A DNA stretch of 53,047 bases from Frankia nepalensis (GTDB lineage: Bacteria > Actinomycetota > Actinomycetes > Frankiales > Frankiaceae), in contig NZ_JADWYU010000200.1 in assembly GCF_016786325.1 (NCBI RefSeq), forward strand, positions 17,395 through 70,441, given 5' to 3'. The notes under the pieces were generated by a model. The model was not told where the DNA came from. It was given only the letters and a program-made list of their open reading frames with translations, and did no database searches. Numbering within the stretch: the stretch's first letter is position 1; every line of letters starts with the position of its first letter. Below, in pieces: positions 33,799 through 41,876 of this stretch. Both the position numbers and the translations under genes were made by a program.

Positions 33799-34359
33799 AT
33801 GAGCCGCACGACCTACTACACGGCGACGAGCCTCGACGGTTTCATCGCGGACGAGCACCACTCGCTCGACTGGCTGGTGACCCAGGACATCGACCCGAAG
33901 GGCCCGATGAGCCACGACGAGTTCATGGGACGGGTCGGGGCGCTCGTGATGGGATCGTCGACCTACCAGTGGCTGCTCGACAACCACATCGCCAAGGGCG
34001 GGAGCTGGGACTACAAGCAGCCGTCGTGGGTGATGACCTCCCGCGAGCGCGAGCTGGCCCGGGTCGAGGGGGCGGACATCCGGTTCGCGAGCGGCGACGT
34101 CCGACCGGTGCACGCCGCCGCGGCGGCGGTCGCCGGCGACCTCGACATCTGGGTGGTCGGCGGCGGCGACCTCGCCGGCCAGTTCGTCGACGCGGGCCTG
34201 CTCGACGACGTCATCGTCTCGTTCGCCCCGGTCACGCTCGGCACGGGCGCTCCCCTGCTTCCCCGCAAGCTGGACCTGCGCCTGGTCGAGCTCGCCCAGA
34301 ACCGGGCCTTCGCCTGCGCCCGCTACGACGTCGTCGGCCCACGCACCCCGAGCTCCTGA
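33799..34359 (+). CDS. RibD C-terminal/dihydrofolate reductase-fold reductase
   Basis: A 186-residue protein of the DHFR-like reductase superfamily (RibD_C). Motifs are TTYYTATSLDGFIAD, ALVMGSSTYQWLL, WVMTSRERELARVEG, and DIWVVGGGDLAGQFVDAGLLDDVIVSFAPVTLGTG. It probably uses NADPH to reduce a pterin-, flavin- or aldehyde-type substrate. GAGGG lies close before the ATG. It follows the AraC-DinB gene by 148 bp, with the 20-bp repeats between. Confidence 0.9.
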   Translation: MSRTTYYTATSLDGFIADEHHSLDWLVTQDIDPKGPMSHDEFMGRVGALVMGSSTYQWLLDNHIAKGGSWDYKQPSWVMTSRERELARVEGADIRFASGDVRPVHAAAAAVAGDLDIWVVGGGDLAGQFVDAGLLDDVIVSFAPVTLGTGAPLLPRKLDLRLVELAQNRAFACARYDVVGPRTPSS

Positions 34360-34465
34360 CCGCCCGCGTTGCTCGCGGCCGCCCGTGGACGGCTGGGACC
34401 GGGTGATCAGCCAGGCGATCTTTAACGGGCCGACGTGGCCGGGCCGGCGACATGAGCGAAACGCA

Positions 34466-35968
34466 CTAGCTCGGAGCGGATCGTTCGCCGGCATCCGGCG
34501 CCACGGCGTCCGTCGCGACGTCGTCGACTCGCCGCCCGGCCGAGCGGCCGGGCGGGCGCAGCCGGGAGATGCCGGCGTCGGCGAGGCCGGAGGCGTAGGC
34601 GAGGCGGCTCGCGAGCGGGCGGGCGCGCTCGACCTGCTCCCGTTCGTCGATCACGACGCAGGCGTGGTCGGCGACCAGGCGGCGGCCGTCGACCCAGACG
34701 TCGCGCACCGCGCGGGGGGAGGCGCCGTAGACCAGCTGACCGCACGGGTCGTGCAGCACCGAGACGCAGACCGAGTCCTGCAGCAGCACCAGGTCGGCCC
34801 GCTTGCCCGGCTCCAGGCTGCCGACCAGGTGGTCCAGGCCGAGTGCCCGGGCGCCGTCCAGGGTCGCCATCCGCAGCACGGTGGCCGCGTCGAGCACCGA
34901 CGGGTCGAGCGCGTGCACCTTCGCCAGCAGCGCCGCCATCTTGACGGCCTGCAGCATGTCCTGGCTGTCGTTGGAGGCCGCGCCGTCGGTGCCGATCCCG
35001 ACGGCGAGCCCGGCGGCGCGCAGCCGGGGCACCGGGCAGACCCCGGAGCCGAGGATCATGTTCGCGACCGGGTTGTGCGCGATCGCCACGTCGTGGCTCG
35101 CCAGGATGTCGATGTCGGACTCGGTCACCCAGACCCCGTGACCGGCGATGAGCGGCCGGTCGAACATGCCCAGGCCCAGGGCATGGGGGATGGTCCGCCG
35201 GCCCCACCGGGCGCTGGCGGTGACCAGTTCCTCGCGGACCTCCGCCAGGTGGGTGTGCACCGCCCAGCCGTGCGACCGGCAGGCGTCGACGCCCGCCTCC
35301 AGCAGTTCGTCGCTCTGCCCGAGCAGGGTGCCGACGCCGTACCGGAAGCCGATCGGCGCGCCGGAGGCGGCCGCCGCGGTCACCGCGACCGCCAGCTCGT
35401 CCTGCTCGGCCAGGATCCGCGCGGCGCCCGCCCAGGGGGCGCCGGGGACGGCCGCGTCCTCGGCGCCGAACGAGACCACGCCGCGCAGCCCGGCCGAGAC
35501 CAGCCCGTCGACCACGCCGAGGCTCGCGAACTCGTCCGGGTTGGAATGGACGAACATGTCGTTGACGGTCGTGACGCCGGTGAGCAGCAGTTCGACGGCC
35601 CGCAGCCGGGTTCCCTCGCACGCGTCCTCGATGGTCAGCACGGACCCGAGCGGACCCACGATCCGCTCGCCCCATTCGAAGAGCGTCAGCTCCGAGCCCA
35701 TCCCGGTGGTCAGCGCCTCCGACAGGTGGGTGTGCGCGTTGACGAAGCCCGGGATCAGCAGCCCCGTGCCGTCCCCGACGACCGGCACGTCCGGCAGGTC
35801 GGCCCGCAGCTCCGGATACGGCCCGACCGCGACGATCTCGCCGTCGCGCACGTGCACGGCGCCGTACGCGAGATCGCCCGCGGGCCCGACCGTGAGCACC
35901 CACGCCGCTCGGACCAGCACCTCCTCCCGCGGTGGCAGCTGGCCCGGCCGCGCCGTCGCATAGGTCAC
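34466..35968 (-). CDS. Atz/Trz-type metal-dependent amidohydrolase
   Basis: A 500-residue TIM-barrel amidohydrolase of the TrzA/AtzB/SAH-deaminase group. Metal ligands are visible: FVNAHTHLSEA, later AVHTHLAEV and AHNPVANMILGSGV, and the catalytic Asp in VGIGTDGAASNDSQDMLQ. A beta-sandwich wraps both ends. It probably deaminates or dehalogenates an N-heterocycle such as a purine-like compound. The GTG at 35968 has GAGGGA upstream; a GTG at 35986 is an alternative. It is divergent from the SnoaL-like gene and lies near other amide-cleaving genes. Confidence 0.93.
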   Translation of the reverse strand: MTYATARPGQLPPREEVLVRAAWVLTVGPAGDLAYGAVHVRDGEIVAVGPYPELRADLPDVPVVGDGTGLLIPGFVNAHTHLSEALTTGMGSELTLFEWGERIVGPLGSVLTIEDACEGTRLRAVELLLTGVTTVNDMFVHSNPDEFASLGVVDGLVSAGLRGVVSFGAEDAAVPGAPWAGAARILAEQDELAVAVTAAAASGAPIGFRYGVGTLLGQSDELLEAGVDACRSHGWAVHTHLAEVREELVTASARWGRRTIPHALGLGMFDRPLIAGHGVWVTESDIDILASHDVAIAHNPVANMILGSGVCPVPRLRAAGLAVGIGTDGAASNDSQDMLQAVKMAALLAKVHALDPSVLDAATVLRMATLDGARALGLDHLVGSLEPGKRADLVLLQDSVCVSVLHDPCGQLVYGASPRAVRDVWVDGRRLVADHACVVIDEREQVERARPLASRLAYASGLADAGISRLRPPGRSAGRRVDDVATDAVAPDAGERSAPS

Positions 35969-36085
35969 CGGACGATTTTCCCTCACCGCCGCCGCCTTCC
36001 GCCGGTGCGGAGGCTCGGCTGGCCGCCCATCCCGGCGCGCCGGCCCGATCGTCCCGCTCGCAAGCACGCCGGCACGCCGACGCCG

Positions 36086-36099
36086 GATCGCTTGCGATC
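36086..36099. promoter_or_regulatory. Palindrome GATCGC-tt-GCGATC upstream of the SnoaL-like gene
   Basis: A perfect 6+6 bp dyad in the 197-bp divergent gap between the amidohydrolase and the SnoaL-like gene, 67 bp before the latter. Possible operator. Confidence 0.4.
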
Positions 36100-36165
36100 G
36101 GCGAGGTGGGCGGGGAACGTGAGGGCTCGACCCGAAATGGCCAGGCCTGAGCAGGAGGGTGGACG

Positions 36166-36621
36166 GTGACCGACTTACGGGAAGACCAGGCCCAGATCAG
36201 CGAGGTGCTGACCCGATACTCGACGGGCATCGACCGGCGGGACTGGGAGCTGTTCCGGACCTGTTGGACCGAGGACGTCGAGGCCGACTACGGGCTGCGC
36301 TTCTCCGGCGTCGACGCCATCACCGAGTACATGACCACGGCCCACCGGGACATGGGCGACACCCGCCACCAGCTGTCGAACTTCGTCATCGACGTCGCCG
36401 GTGACCGGGCGACGGCCCGCTCCTACGTGCACGCCGTCCTGATGGTCCGCCCGGACGATCCGAACGCCTGGATCGACGTGATCGGCAGCTACGACGATGT
36501 CCTCCTACGGACCGCCGACGGCTGGCGGATCAGCCGGCGCGCCTTCCACCTGGTCCGGATGCTGAACTCCAACGTCACCCCGGACTGGCAGGCCCCGCTG
36601 CGCGACGCCACCCCCGCCTGA
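36166..36621 (+). CDS. SnoaL-like/NTF2-fold protein
   Basis: A 151-residue single-domain alpha+beta barrel protein. ISEVLTRYSTGIDRRDWELFRTCWTEDVEADYG and RHQLSNFVIDVAGDRATARSYVHAV fit the SnoaL_4/hydroxylase-beta-like group, with Tyr, Asp and His residues in the pocket (Y18, D23, H67). It may be an isomerase, dehydratase or cyclase-like enzyme. The GTG at 36166 has GGAGGG about 10 bases before it. It is divergent from the amidohydrolase. No specific substrate can be named. Confidence 0.88.
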   Translation: MTDLREDQAQISEVLTRYSTGIDRRDWELFRTCWTEDVEADYGLRFSGVDAITEYMTTAHRDMGDTRHQLSNFVIDVAGDRATARSYVHAVLMVRPDDPNAWIDVIGSYDDVLLRTADGWRISRRAFHLVRMLNSNVTPDWQAPLRDATPA

Positions 36622-36634
36622 GCGGGTATCTCAC

Positions 36635-36715
36635 TCGGGGCGCTCAGCGCCCCGACCGGCGTCCTGCCGGATCGGCGGAGCCGATCTGGGAGGTCTGGGT
36701 CGCCCCTGGGCGACC
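36635..36715. terminator. Cluster of three or four hairpins between convergent genes
   Basis: Perfect stems are TCGGGGCGC-tca-GCGCCCCGA (36635-36655), GATCGGC-gga-GCCGATC (36670-36686) and GGTCGCC-CCTG-GGCGACC (36698-36715). They sit between the SnoaL-like gene and the convergent MATE gene and likely end both transcripts. Confidence 0.7.
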
Positions 36716-36729
36716 TTGAGCCGACCGCC

Positions 36730-38061
36730 TCAGCGCTCGGCGCCGACGACCAGCCAGCCGGACCCGCGGACCCGCAGCGACAGGGTCACGGCCCGGGCGG
36801 CGAGGAAGCCGCCCGCGAACGCGCCCATCAGGTAGCCCACGCCCGCCCGGCCGCCCGGCGCCCAGAGCAGGACGGCGCCGGCGAGCACCGCGAACGCCGC
36901 GAGATTGATCAGTCCGGTCCAGGCGAGATAGCGGTTGTCGCCGGCGCCGATGAGCACGCCGTCGAGCACGAAGACCAGGCCCGCGAGCGGTGCCGTGACG
37001 GCGAGCACCAGCACGGCGGGGGTGACCAGGCCGGCGACCTCCTCCGCGCTGGTGAAGGCGGGCCCGATCACCCAGGCCAGCGCGGCGAACACGGCCCCGA
37101 CGACGACCCCGCCGGCGACGCCCCAGGCGACACAGCGGCGCAGCACCACGCGCGCGGCGGCCACGTCGCCGGCGCCGAGCCGGGCGCCCACGAGCACCTG
37201 GGCGGCGATCGCGAGGGCGTCGAGCGCGAACGCGGCCGTCGCGAACAGGGTCATCCCGATCTGAAGCGCGGCCAGTTCGTCCGAGCCCAGGGCGGCGGCC
37301 ACGTAGGTGACCAGCAGCAGCGCCACCCGCAGGCTCAGCGTGCGCAGGAACAGCCAGGAGCCGGCCCGCGCGCCGCTCAGGATGCCGACCCGCCGCGGCC
37401 GGCCGCTCGCCCCGACCCGGCGGGCGTGACGTGTGATCACCCACAGGTAGGCGCCCACCATGCCCCACTGGGCGAGGACGGTGCCGGCCGCCGAGCCCGC
37501 GATGCCCCAGCCGGCACCGTAGACGAGCGCCCCGTTCAGCGCCGCGTTCGCCGCGAAACCCGCCGCCGCGACGACGAGCGGGGTGCGGGTGTCGTGCAGG
37601 CCGCGCAGCAGGCCGGCCGCGGCGAAGACCAGCAGCATCGCCGGCAGGCCCGCCATCGAGATCGACAGATAGCGGGACGCCTGGTCCGCCACGGTCTCCT
37701 CGGCCCCGAACACGCCGACCAGGGCTGGTGTCGTCCACCAGCCCGCGAGCGCGAGCGCCACCCCCAGCGCCGCCGCGAGCCACAGCCCGTCGACCCCCGC
37801 GGTCACGGCGCCCCGCTCGTCGCCCGCGCCGCGTAACCGGGCGACCGCCGGGGTGGTCGCGTACGCCAGGAACACCATGAGGCCGATCGCCGTCTGCAGC
37901 ACCGACGACGCGAGGCTGAGCCCGGCCAGCGCGGTGGTGCCGAGATGCCCGACCATCGCGGTGTCGGCCAGCAGGAACAACGGCTCGGCCACCAGCGCGC
38001 CCAACGCCGGCACCGCCAGCCCGACGATCTCCCGATCCAGCCGCCGATCCGGACGCGTCAC
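36730..38061 (-). CDS. MATE-family efflux transporter (DinF-like)
   Basis: A 443-residue protein with 12 predicted membrane helices arranged as two similar halves, typical of DinF-type Na+/H+-coupled multidrug pumps. Family features are ADTAMVGHLGTTALAGLSLASSV in the first half and AADALAIAAQVLVGARLGAGDV-like sequence in the second. The GTG at 38061 follows GGAGG by seven bases and is preferred over the start at 38079. It is preceded by the hydratase gene on the same strand 137 bp upstream, but may be independently transcribed. Confidence 0.93.
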   Translation of the reverse strand: MTRPDRRLDREIVGLAVPALGALVAEPLFLLADTAMVGHLGTTALAGLSLASSVLQTAIGLMVFLAYATTPAVARLRGAGDERGAVTAGVDGLWLAAALGVALALAGWWTTPALVGVFGAEETVADQASRYLSISMAGLPAMLLVFAAAGLLRGLHDTRTPLVVAAAGFAANAALNGALVYGAGWGIAGSAAGTVLAQWGMVGAYLWVITRHARRVGASGRPRRVGILSGARAGSWLFLRTLSLRVALLLVTYVAAALGSDELAALQIGMTLFATAAFALDALAIAAQVLVGARLGAGDVAAARVVLRRCVAWGVAGGVVVGAVFAALAWVIGPAFTSAEEVAGLVTPAVLVLAVTAPLAGLVFVLDGVLIGAGDNRYLAWTGLINLAAFAVLAGAVLLWAPGGRAGVGYLMGAFAGGFLAARAVTLSLRVRGSGWLVVGAER

Positions 38062-38197
38062 CCGGCAATCCTCCGGCACCGCGGGCCGTCGCCGAACAGG
38101 CCGTGGCGGTCGTCACGCCGCCCCATGCCGCCCGCGCCGCTCGCTCCACGGCCACCCGCCGGGCGGCCGTGGAGCGAGCCGGAGCCGGCGCGCTCCC

Positions 38198-38989
38198 TCA
38201 GGCGGTGACGCCGCCGTCGAGCTCGATCGAGCCGAGGTTCGCGAACCGCAGGGTGACGCGGGCGCCGGGCGGGGCGAAGACGGCATCGGTCAGGCCACCG
38301 GTCAGCACGACCTGGCCGGGCTCGATCGCGAGCCCACGGCCGGCCAGGCTGTTCGCCGCGAGCGCCAGCGCCTCGGCCGGATGCCCCTGCACGTCGGCCC
38401 CGGTCCCGGTGTGCACGACCGCCCCGTCGACCTCGACCGTGACCGCCTCGGCCGCGAGGTCCAGCCCGCCCGGCGGCAGCCGCGTGGCGCCGAGCACGAA
38501 CGCCGCCGACGAGGCGTTGTCGGCCACGACGTCGGGCAGCGCGAAGCTGAAGTCGCGGAAGCGCGAGTCGATGACCTCGGCGCCCGCGCACACGTGCTCC
38601 ACCGCCGCGAGCGCCCGGGCGGCGCTCACGCCCGGCCCGGCGAGCCGCTCCCCCAGCACGAAGACGATCTCCGGCTCGACGCGCGGATGGATCAGCCTGC
38701 CCTGGGGGACGGCCGCGCCGGCCGGGAGCGCCATCGCGTCGGTCAGCCAGGCGGTGAGCGGCGAGTCGATCCCCATGCGGCGCTGCTTCGCGCGCGACGT
38801 GAGGCCGAGCTTGACGCCGACCAGGCGCTCGCCGCGCGCGAGCCGGCGGCGCAGGGCCTCGTCCTGCACGCGGTAGGCCGTCGCGAGATCCAGCTCGGGC
38901 CACTCGTCGGTCAGCCGCCCGCGGTCGGCGCGGGCCTCCTCCGCCCGCAGCAGTTCCTCGGCGGCTCGTTCGACGGTCCAGCCGGTCAC
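38198..38989 (-). CDS. 2-Keto-4-pentenoate hydratase/FAA-hydrolase-family enzyme
   Basis: A 263-residue protein of the MhpD/FAH superfamily. Metal-binding acids are seen in RVEPEIVFVLG and EVIDSRFRDFSF; GVKLGLTSRAKQRRMG near residue 58 and GQVVLTGGLTDAVFAPPGARV near the C-terminus match hydratases and 4-oxalocrotonate decarboxylases. It likely acts in aromatic meta-cleavage or a related keto-acid pathway. A GTG start at 38989 is chosen; the frame stays open further upstream only because of GC bias. It ends the minus-strand operon headed by the FAD oxidase. Confidence 0.92.
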   Translation of the reverse strand: MTGWTVERAAEELLRAEEARADRGRLTDEWPELDLATAYRVQDEALRRRLARGERLVGVKLGLTSRAKQRRMGIDSPLTAWLTDAMALPAGAAVPQGRLIHPRVEPEIVFVLGERLAGPGVSAARALAAVEHVCAGAEVIDSRFRDFSFALPDVVADNASSAAFVLGATRLPPGGLDLAAEAVTVEVDGAVVHTGTGADVQGHPAEALALAANSLAGRGLAIEPGQVVLTGGLTDAVFAPPGARVTLRFANLGSIELDGGVTA

Positions 38990-38998
38990 GCTCCGCCT

Positions 38999-39120
38999 GC
39001 CTCTCCGCCCGTCGTACCTTTTGGCCCGTCGCGCCTCTTGGCCCGTCATACCGATCGGCCCGTCGCGCCTCTCCGCCCGTCGCCCGGGAGCCGCCGGTCC
39101 GCCCGTCGCCCGGGAGCCCC
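38999..39120. repeat. Degenerate repeat of CCCGTCGCGCCTCT type between hydratase and M20 genes
   Basis: Units of 14-28 bp containing GCCCGTCG recur about six times (for example at 39007, 39024, 39040 and 39059, 39073, 39100), with an exact CCGCCCGTCGCCCGGGAGCC pair near the right end. They fill the gap between two operon genes. Confidence 0.7.
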
Positions 39121-39129
39121 CGGCGGCCG

Positions 39130-40323
39130 CTAGCCGCCGGCGAGCGAGCGCAGGACGGTGGCGAGCGCCGCCGCGCCCGCCTCGCAGTCGGCCGGCTCGG
39201 CGTGCTCGGCCGGCGAGTGCGAGACGCCGGTGGGGTTGCGCACGAAGAGCATGGCCGACCGGATGCCATGTGTCGCGAGGATGCCGGCGTCGTGCCCCGC
39301 GCCGGTGCCGATGACCGGCGCGTCGCCGAGCAGCGCCGACAGCTCGGTGGCGAGCACCGGGTCGAACGCGGTGTCCGGCGTGAACGACTCCTCGACCGCG
39401 TTCGTCCCCACCGCCTCGGCGATCATCGGGACCATCCGGCGCACCGCGTCCTCGTCCGGCCCGCGGCCGTCGAGCCAGCCGGTCACCAGCGACGGGATCG
39501 CGTTGACCCCGTTCGGCAGCACCCGCACCTTGCCGACCGTCGCGACGCAGCCGAGCTGGGTCGCCGCCCGGCGCGCCTCGAGGATCAGCGCGGCGAGCCC
39601 CAGCGACGGGTCCTTCCGGTCGGCCAGCCTGGTCGTGCCCGCGTGGTTGGCCTCCCCCTCGAAGTCGAACCGCCATCGCCCGTGCGGCCAGATCGACGAG
39701 GCGACCGCGACCGGCGCCTCGGTGTCGACCAGGTGGCGGCCCTGCTCGATGTGCAGCTCGACGAACGTCCCGATCCGGCGCAGTGTGGCGTCGTCGCGGC
39801 CGATCTCGCGCGGGTCGCGGCCGGCGCGGGTGAGTGCCTCGGCGAGGCTGACCCCGTCGGCGTCGGTGAGCGCGAGCGCGCGGGCGGGCGCGAGCGCCCC
39901 CGTCAGGACCCGTGAGCCCGCGCAGGCGACGCCGAAGCGGGCGCCCTCCTCGTCGACGAAGTTCGCGACGCCGATCGCGCGGCGGGGGGCGAATCGCTGC
40001 GCCCGCAGCGTCTCGACGGCGCGCAGCGCCGAGATCACACCCAGTGGGCCGTCGAAGCCGCCGCCGTCCGGCACCGAGTCCAGGTGCGAGCCCGTGACCA
40101 CTCCGGGGCGGCCCGCCGCGACCGAGGCGTCGGGGTCGCCCCACCAGGCCCACTGGTTGCCGACCCGGTCCTCGGTGACCTCCAGGCCCAGCTTCTCCGC
40201 CTCACCGCGGAACCAGGCGCGCAGTTCGGCGTCCTCGCGGGTCCACGCGAAGCGCCGGTAGCCGCCGCTGCTCGCGGCCCGCCCTACCGCGGCGAGGTCG
40301 CCCAGCGCCGACTCGACCGACAT
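39130..40323 (-). CDS. M20-family amidohydrolase (allantoate/N-carbamoyl-amino-acid type)
   Basis: A 397-residue binuclear-Zn amidohydrolase. Ligands are visible in VVTGSHLDSVPDGGGFDG (His, Asp), DEEGARFG (Glu), FVELHIEQG (His) and GVSHSPAEH (His). The dimerisation lid includes FEGEANHAGTTRL, and GAGHDAGILATHG matches the ureidoglycolate/carbamoylase group. It likely releases ammonia or carbamate from a ureido or N-carbamoyl compound. The second ATG (40323) sits six bases after GGAGG. It lies between the FAD oxidase and the hydratase. Confidence 0.93.
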   Translation of the reverse strand: MSVESALGDLAAVGRAASSGGYRRFAWTREDAELRAWFRGEAEKLGLEVTEDRVGNQWAWWGDPDASVAAGRPGVVTGSHLDSVPDGGGFDGPLGVISALRAVETLRAQRFAPRRAIGVANFVDEEGARFGVACAGSRVLTGALAPARALALTDADGVSLAEALTRAGRDPREIGRDDATLRRIGTFVELHIEQGRHLVDTEAPVAVASSIWPHGRWRFDFEGEANHAGTTRLADRKDPSLGLAALILEARRAATQLGCVATVGKVRVLPNGVNAIPSLVTGWLDGRGPDEDAVRRMVPMIAEAVGTNAVEESFTPDTAFDPVLATELSALLGDAPVIGTGAGHDAGILATHGIRSAMLFVRNPTGVSHSPAEHAEPADCEAGAAALATVLRSLAGG

Positions 40324-40436
40324 CATCGACCTCCGAGGGGCTGTGAACGCTCATCAGCTCGGTGTTCTTCGGGCTCGGGCGCTTTTCGAACCCGCTTTTC
40401 GACCTCAGCAGGTCTCAAGATCGGCATGTCTCGAGC

Positions 40437-41609
40437 TCAGCGCATCTCGCCGGCGCCCGCGTACGGGTGCCGGCTGAGAAGCGGGCGGCCCTCGGCGAAC
40501 CGCTCCAGCCGGAAGTCCGCGGCCGGGATGTCCGGGTCGGTGCTGTCGCCCTCGAGGATGAGATCGGCCATCAGCGTGCCCACCGCCGGGCTGATCTTGA
40601 AACCGTGGCCGCTGAAGCCGGCGGCGAGGTAGAGGCCGCCGAAGCCGACCGGGGCGATCACGGGGTTCCAGTCGGGGGTGATGTCGTAACAGCCGGCGTA
40701 GGTGTGCGCCACGGAGACCTCCGGGAACTTGTCGAACCGGTGCAGCACCTTGGCGCCGGCCCGTTCGAGTCCGGCCTCGCTGGCCTGGTTCGAGTAGTTG
40801 TCCGGGTCGGCGAACTTCGGCTCGCTGTGGTCACTGTTGCCGACCAGCAGCTCGCCGGAGCCCTCGACGCGCACGTACTGCAGGCTGACCAGGTCCGAGA
40901 GCACCGGCAGGTCACGCAGGGGCTCGCCGGCGTCGACCACCAGCAGCTCCGAACGCAGCGACTGGACCGGGAAGTCGATCCGCAGAGCGGACATCAGCTC
41001 GCCGGACCACAGACCGGTCGCCACGACGACCACGTCCGCCTCGACGACCTCGCCCCCGGCGAGCTCCACCCCGGTCACGGCCTCGCCGGCCGTCAGCACC
41101 CGGGTCACTGGGGTGCTCTGCCGGATGCGCGCGCCACCCGACCTTGCCTGGGCGCCGAAGTGCGTCGCCAGCTGGGAGGCGTCCGCGTACCCGCCGCGCG
41201 GCTCGTACGAGAAGGCGGCGAAGTCATCGACCCGCAGGTAGGGCCACAGCCCCGCCACCCGGTCATGGTCGATCATCTCGACCTCGATGCCGAGGCGCTG
41301 GTGAACCTCGGTGTTGGCGCGCAGCGGCGCGGAGTTCTCCGCCCCGACGCCCACCAGGTAGCCGACCTGCCGGAAGCCGACCACGTCGCCGAGCTCCTCG
41401 AACGTCGGCAGGCTGCGCCACGACATCGCCGCGATCGAGGGCACGCCGTAGTGGCAGCGCACGATGCCGCTCGACTTGCCCGTCCCGCCGCTGGCCAGCG
41501 TGGCCCGCTCGAGCACGAGCACGTCGTCCACGCCGCGGGCGGTCAACGCCCGCGCGATCGACAGCCCGAGCAGCCCGCCACCCACGATGACGACCCGTTG
41601 TCCCGCCAC
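40437..41609 (-). CDS. FAD-dependent amine/sarcosine-type oxidoreductase
   Basis: A 390-residue DAO-family flavoprotein. The N-terminus RVVIVGGGLLGLSIARAL is the FAD Rossmann motif, and GGTGKSSGIVRCHYGVP resembles the FAD loop of sarcosine/dimethylglycine oxidase beta subunits. The C-terminal GLYLAAGFSGHGFKISPAVGTLMADL closes the flavin site. It may oxidise an N-methyl or secondary amine product. GTG start with GAGGGA nine bases before. It is the first gene of the minus-strand operon and is divergent from the PucR-type regulator. Confidence 0.93.
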   Translation of the reverse strand: MAGQRVVIVGGGLLGLSIARALTARGVDDVLVLERATLASGGTGKSSGIVRCHYGVPSIAAMSWRSLPTFEELGDVVGFRQVGYLVGVGAENSAPLRANTEVHQRLGIEVEMIDHDRVAGLWPYLRVDDFAAFSYEPRGGYADASQLATHFGAQARSGGARIRQSTPVTRVLTAGEAVTGVELAGGEVVEADVVVVATGLWSGELMSALRIDFPVQSLRSELLVVDAGEPLRDLPVLSDLVSLQYVRVEGSGELLVGNSDHSEPKFADPDNYSNQASEAGLERAGAKVLHRFDKFPEVSVAHTYAGCYDITPDWNPVIAPVGFGGLYLAAGFSGHGFKISPAVGTLMADLILEGDSTDPDIPAADFRLERFAEGRPLLSRHPYAGAGEMR

Positions 41610-41731
41610 GACGCATCCCTCGATCCGGTCGGCCGTTCGTCCGTCCCGGGCCGCCGGCGCGACCGCGCCGCCGCGACCTCGGCGTCGCCGCCCGTCCGGC
41701 TGTAGACGCTAGCCGGACGGCGGGCGCCCGG

Positions 41732-41763
41732 CTTCCGACAGCCGTAGGAAGTCTGCCTAGAAT
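41732..41763. promoter_or_regulatory. Dyad CTTCC-N10-GGAAG and candidate promoter between FAD oxidase and PucR genes
   Basis: Within the 267-bp divergent gap, CTTCC (41732-41736) is mirrored by GGAAG (41747-41751), followed by TAGAAT (41758-41763), a fair -10 for the regulator. The dyad may be an operator for the PucR-type protein. Confidence 0.35.
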
Positions 41764-41876
41764 CTTTCGACATCTGACGAGCCATCGTCCGCCACGGCGC
41801 ACCTGCGCTCGTCGCCGTCCTTGTCAGGAGCCACCGGCCGCGGCGGCGCGGACCGGAAGGCGCGGGACGGGAGTCG

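Noticed and set aside
34385-36169. Long frames on both strands in the amidohydrolase region
   Set aside because: Only the 34466-35968 frame carries the metal-binding motifs; the others are low complexity.
38198-40153. One continuous 651-codon frame joining hydratase and the upstream region
   Set aside because: Only the last 263 codons match a family; the rest is a shadow of the M20 gene, which is read in another frame.
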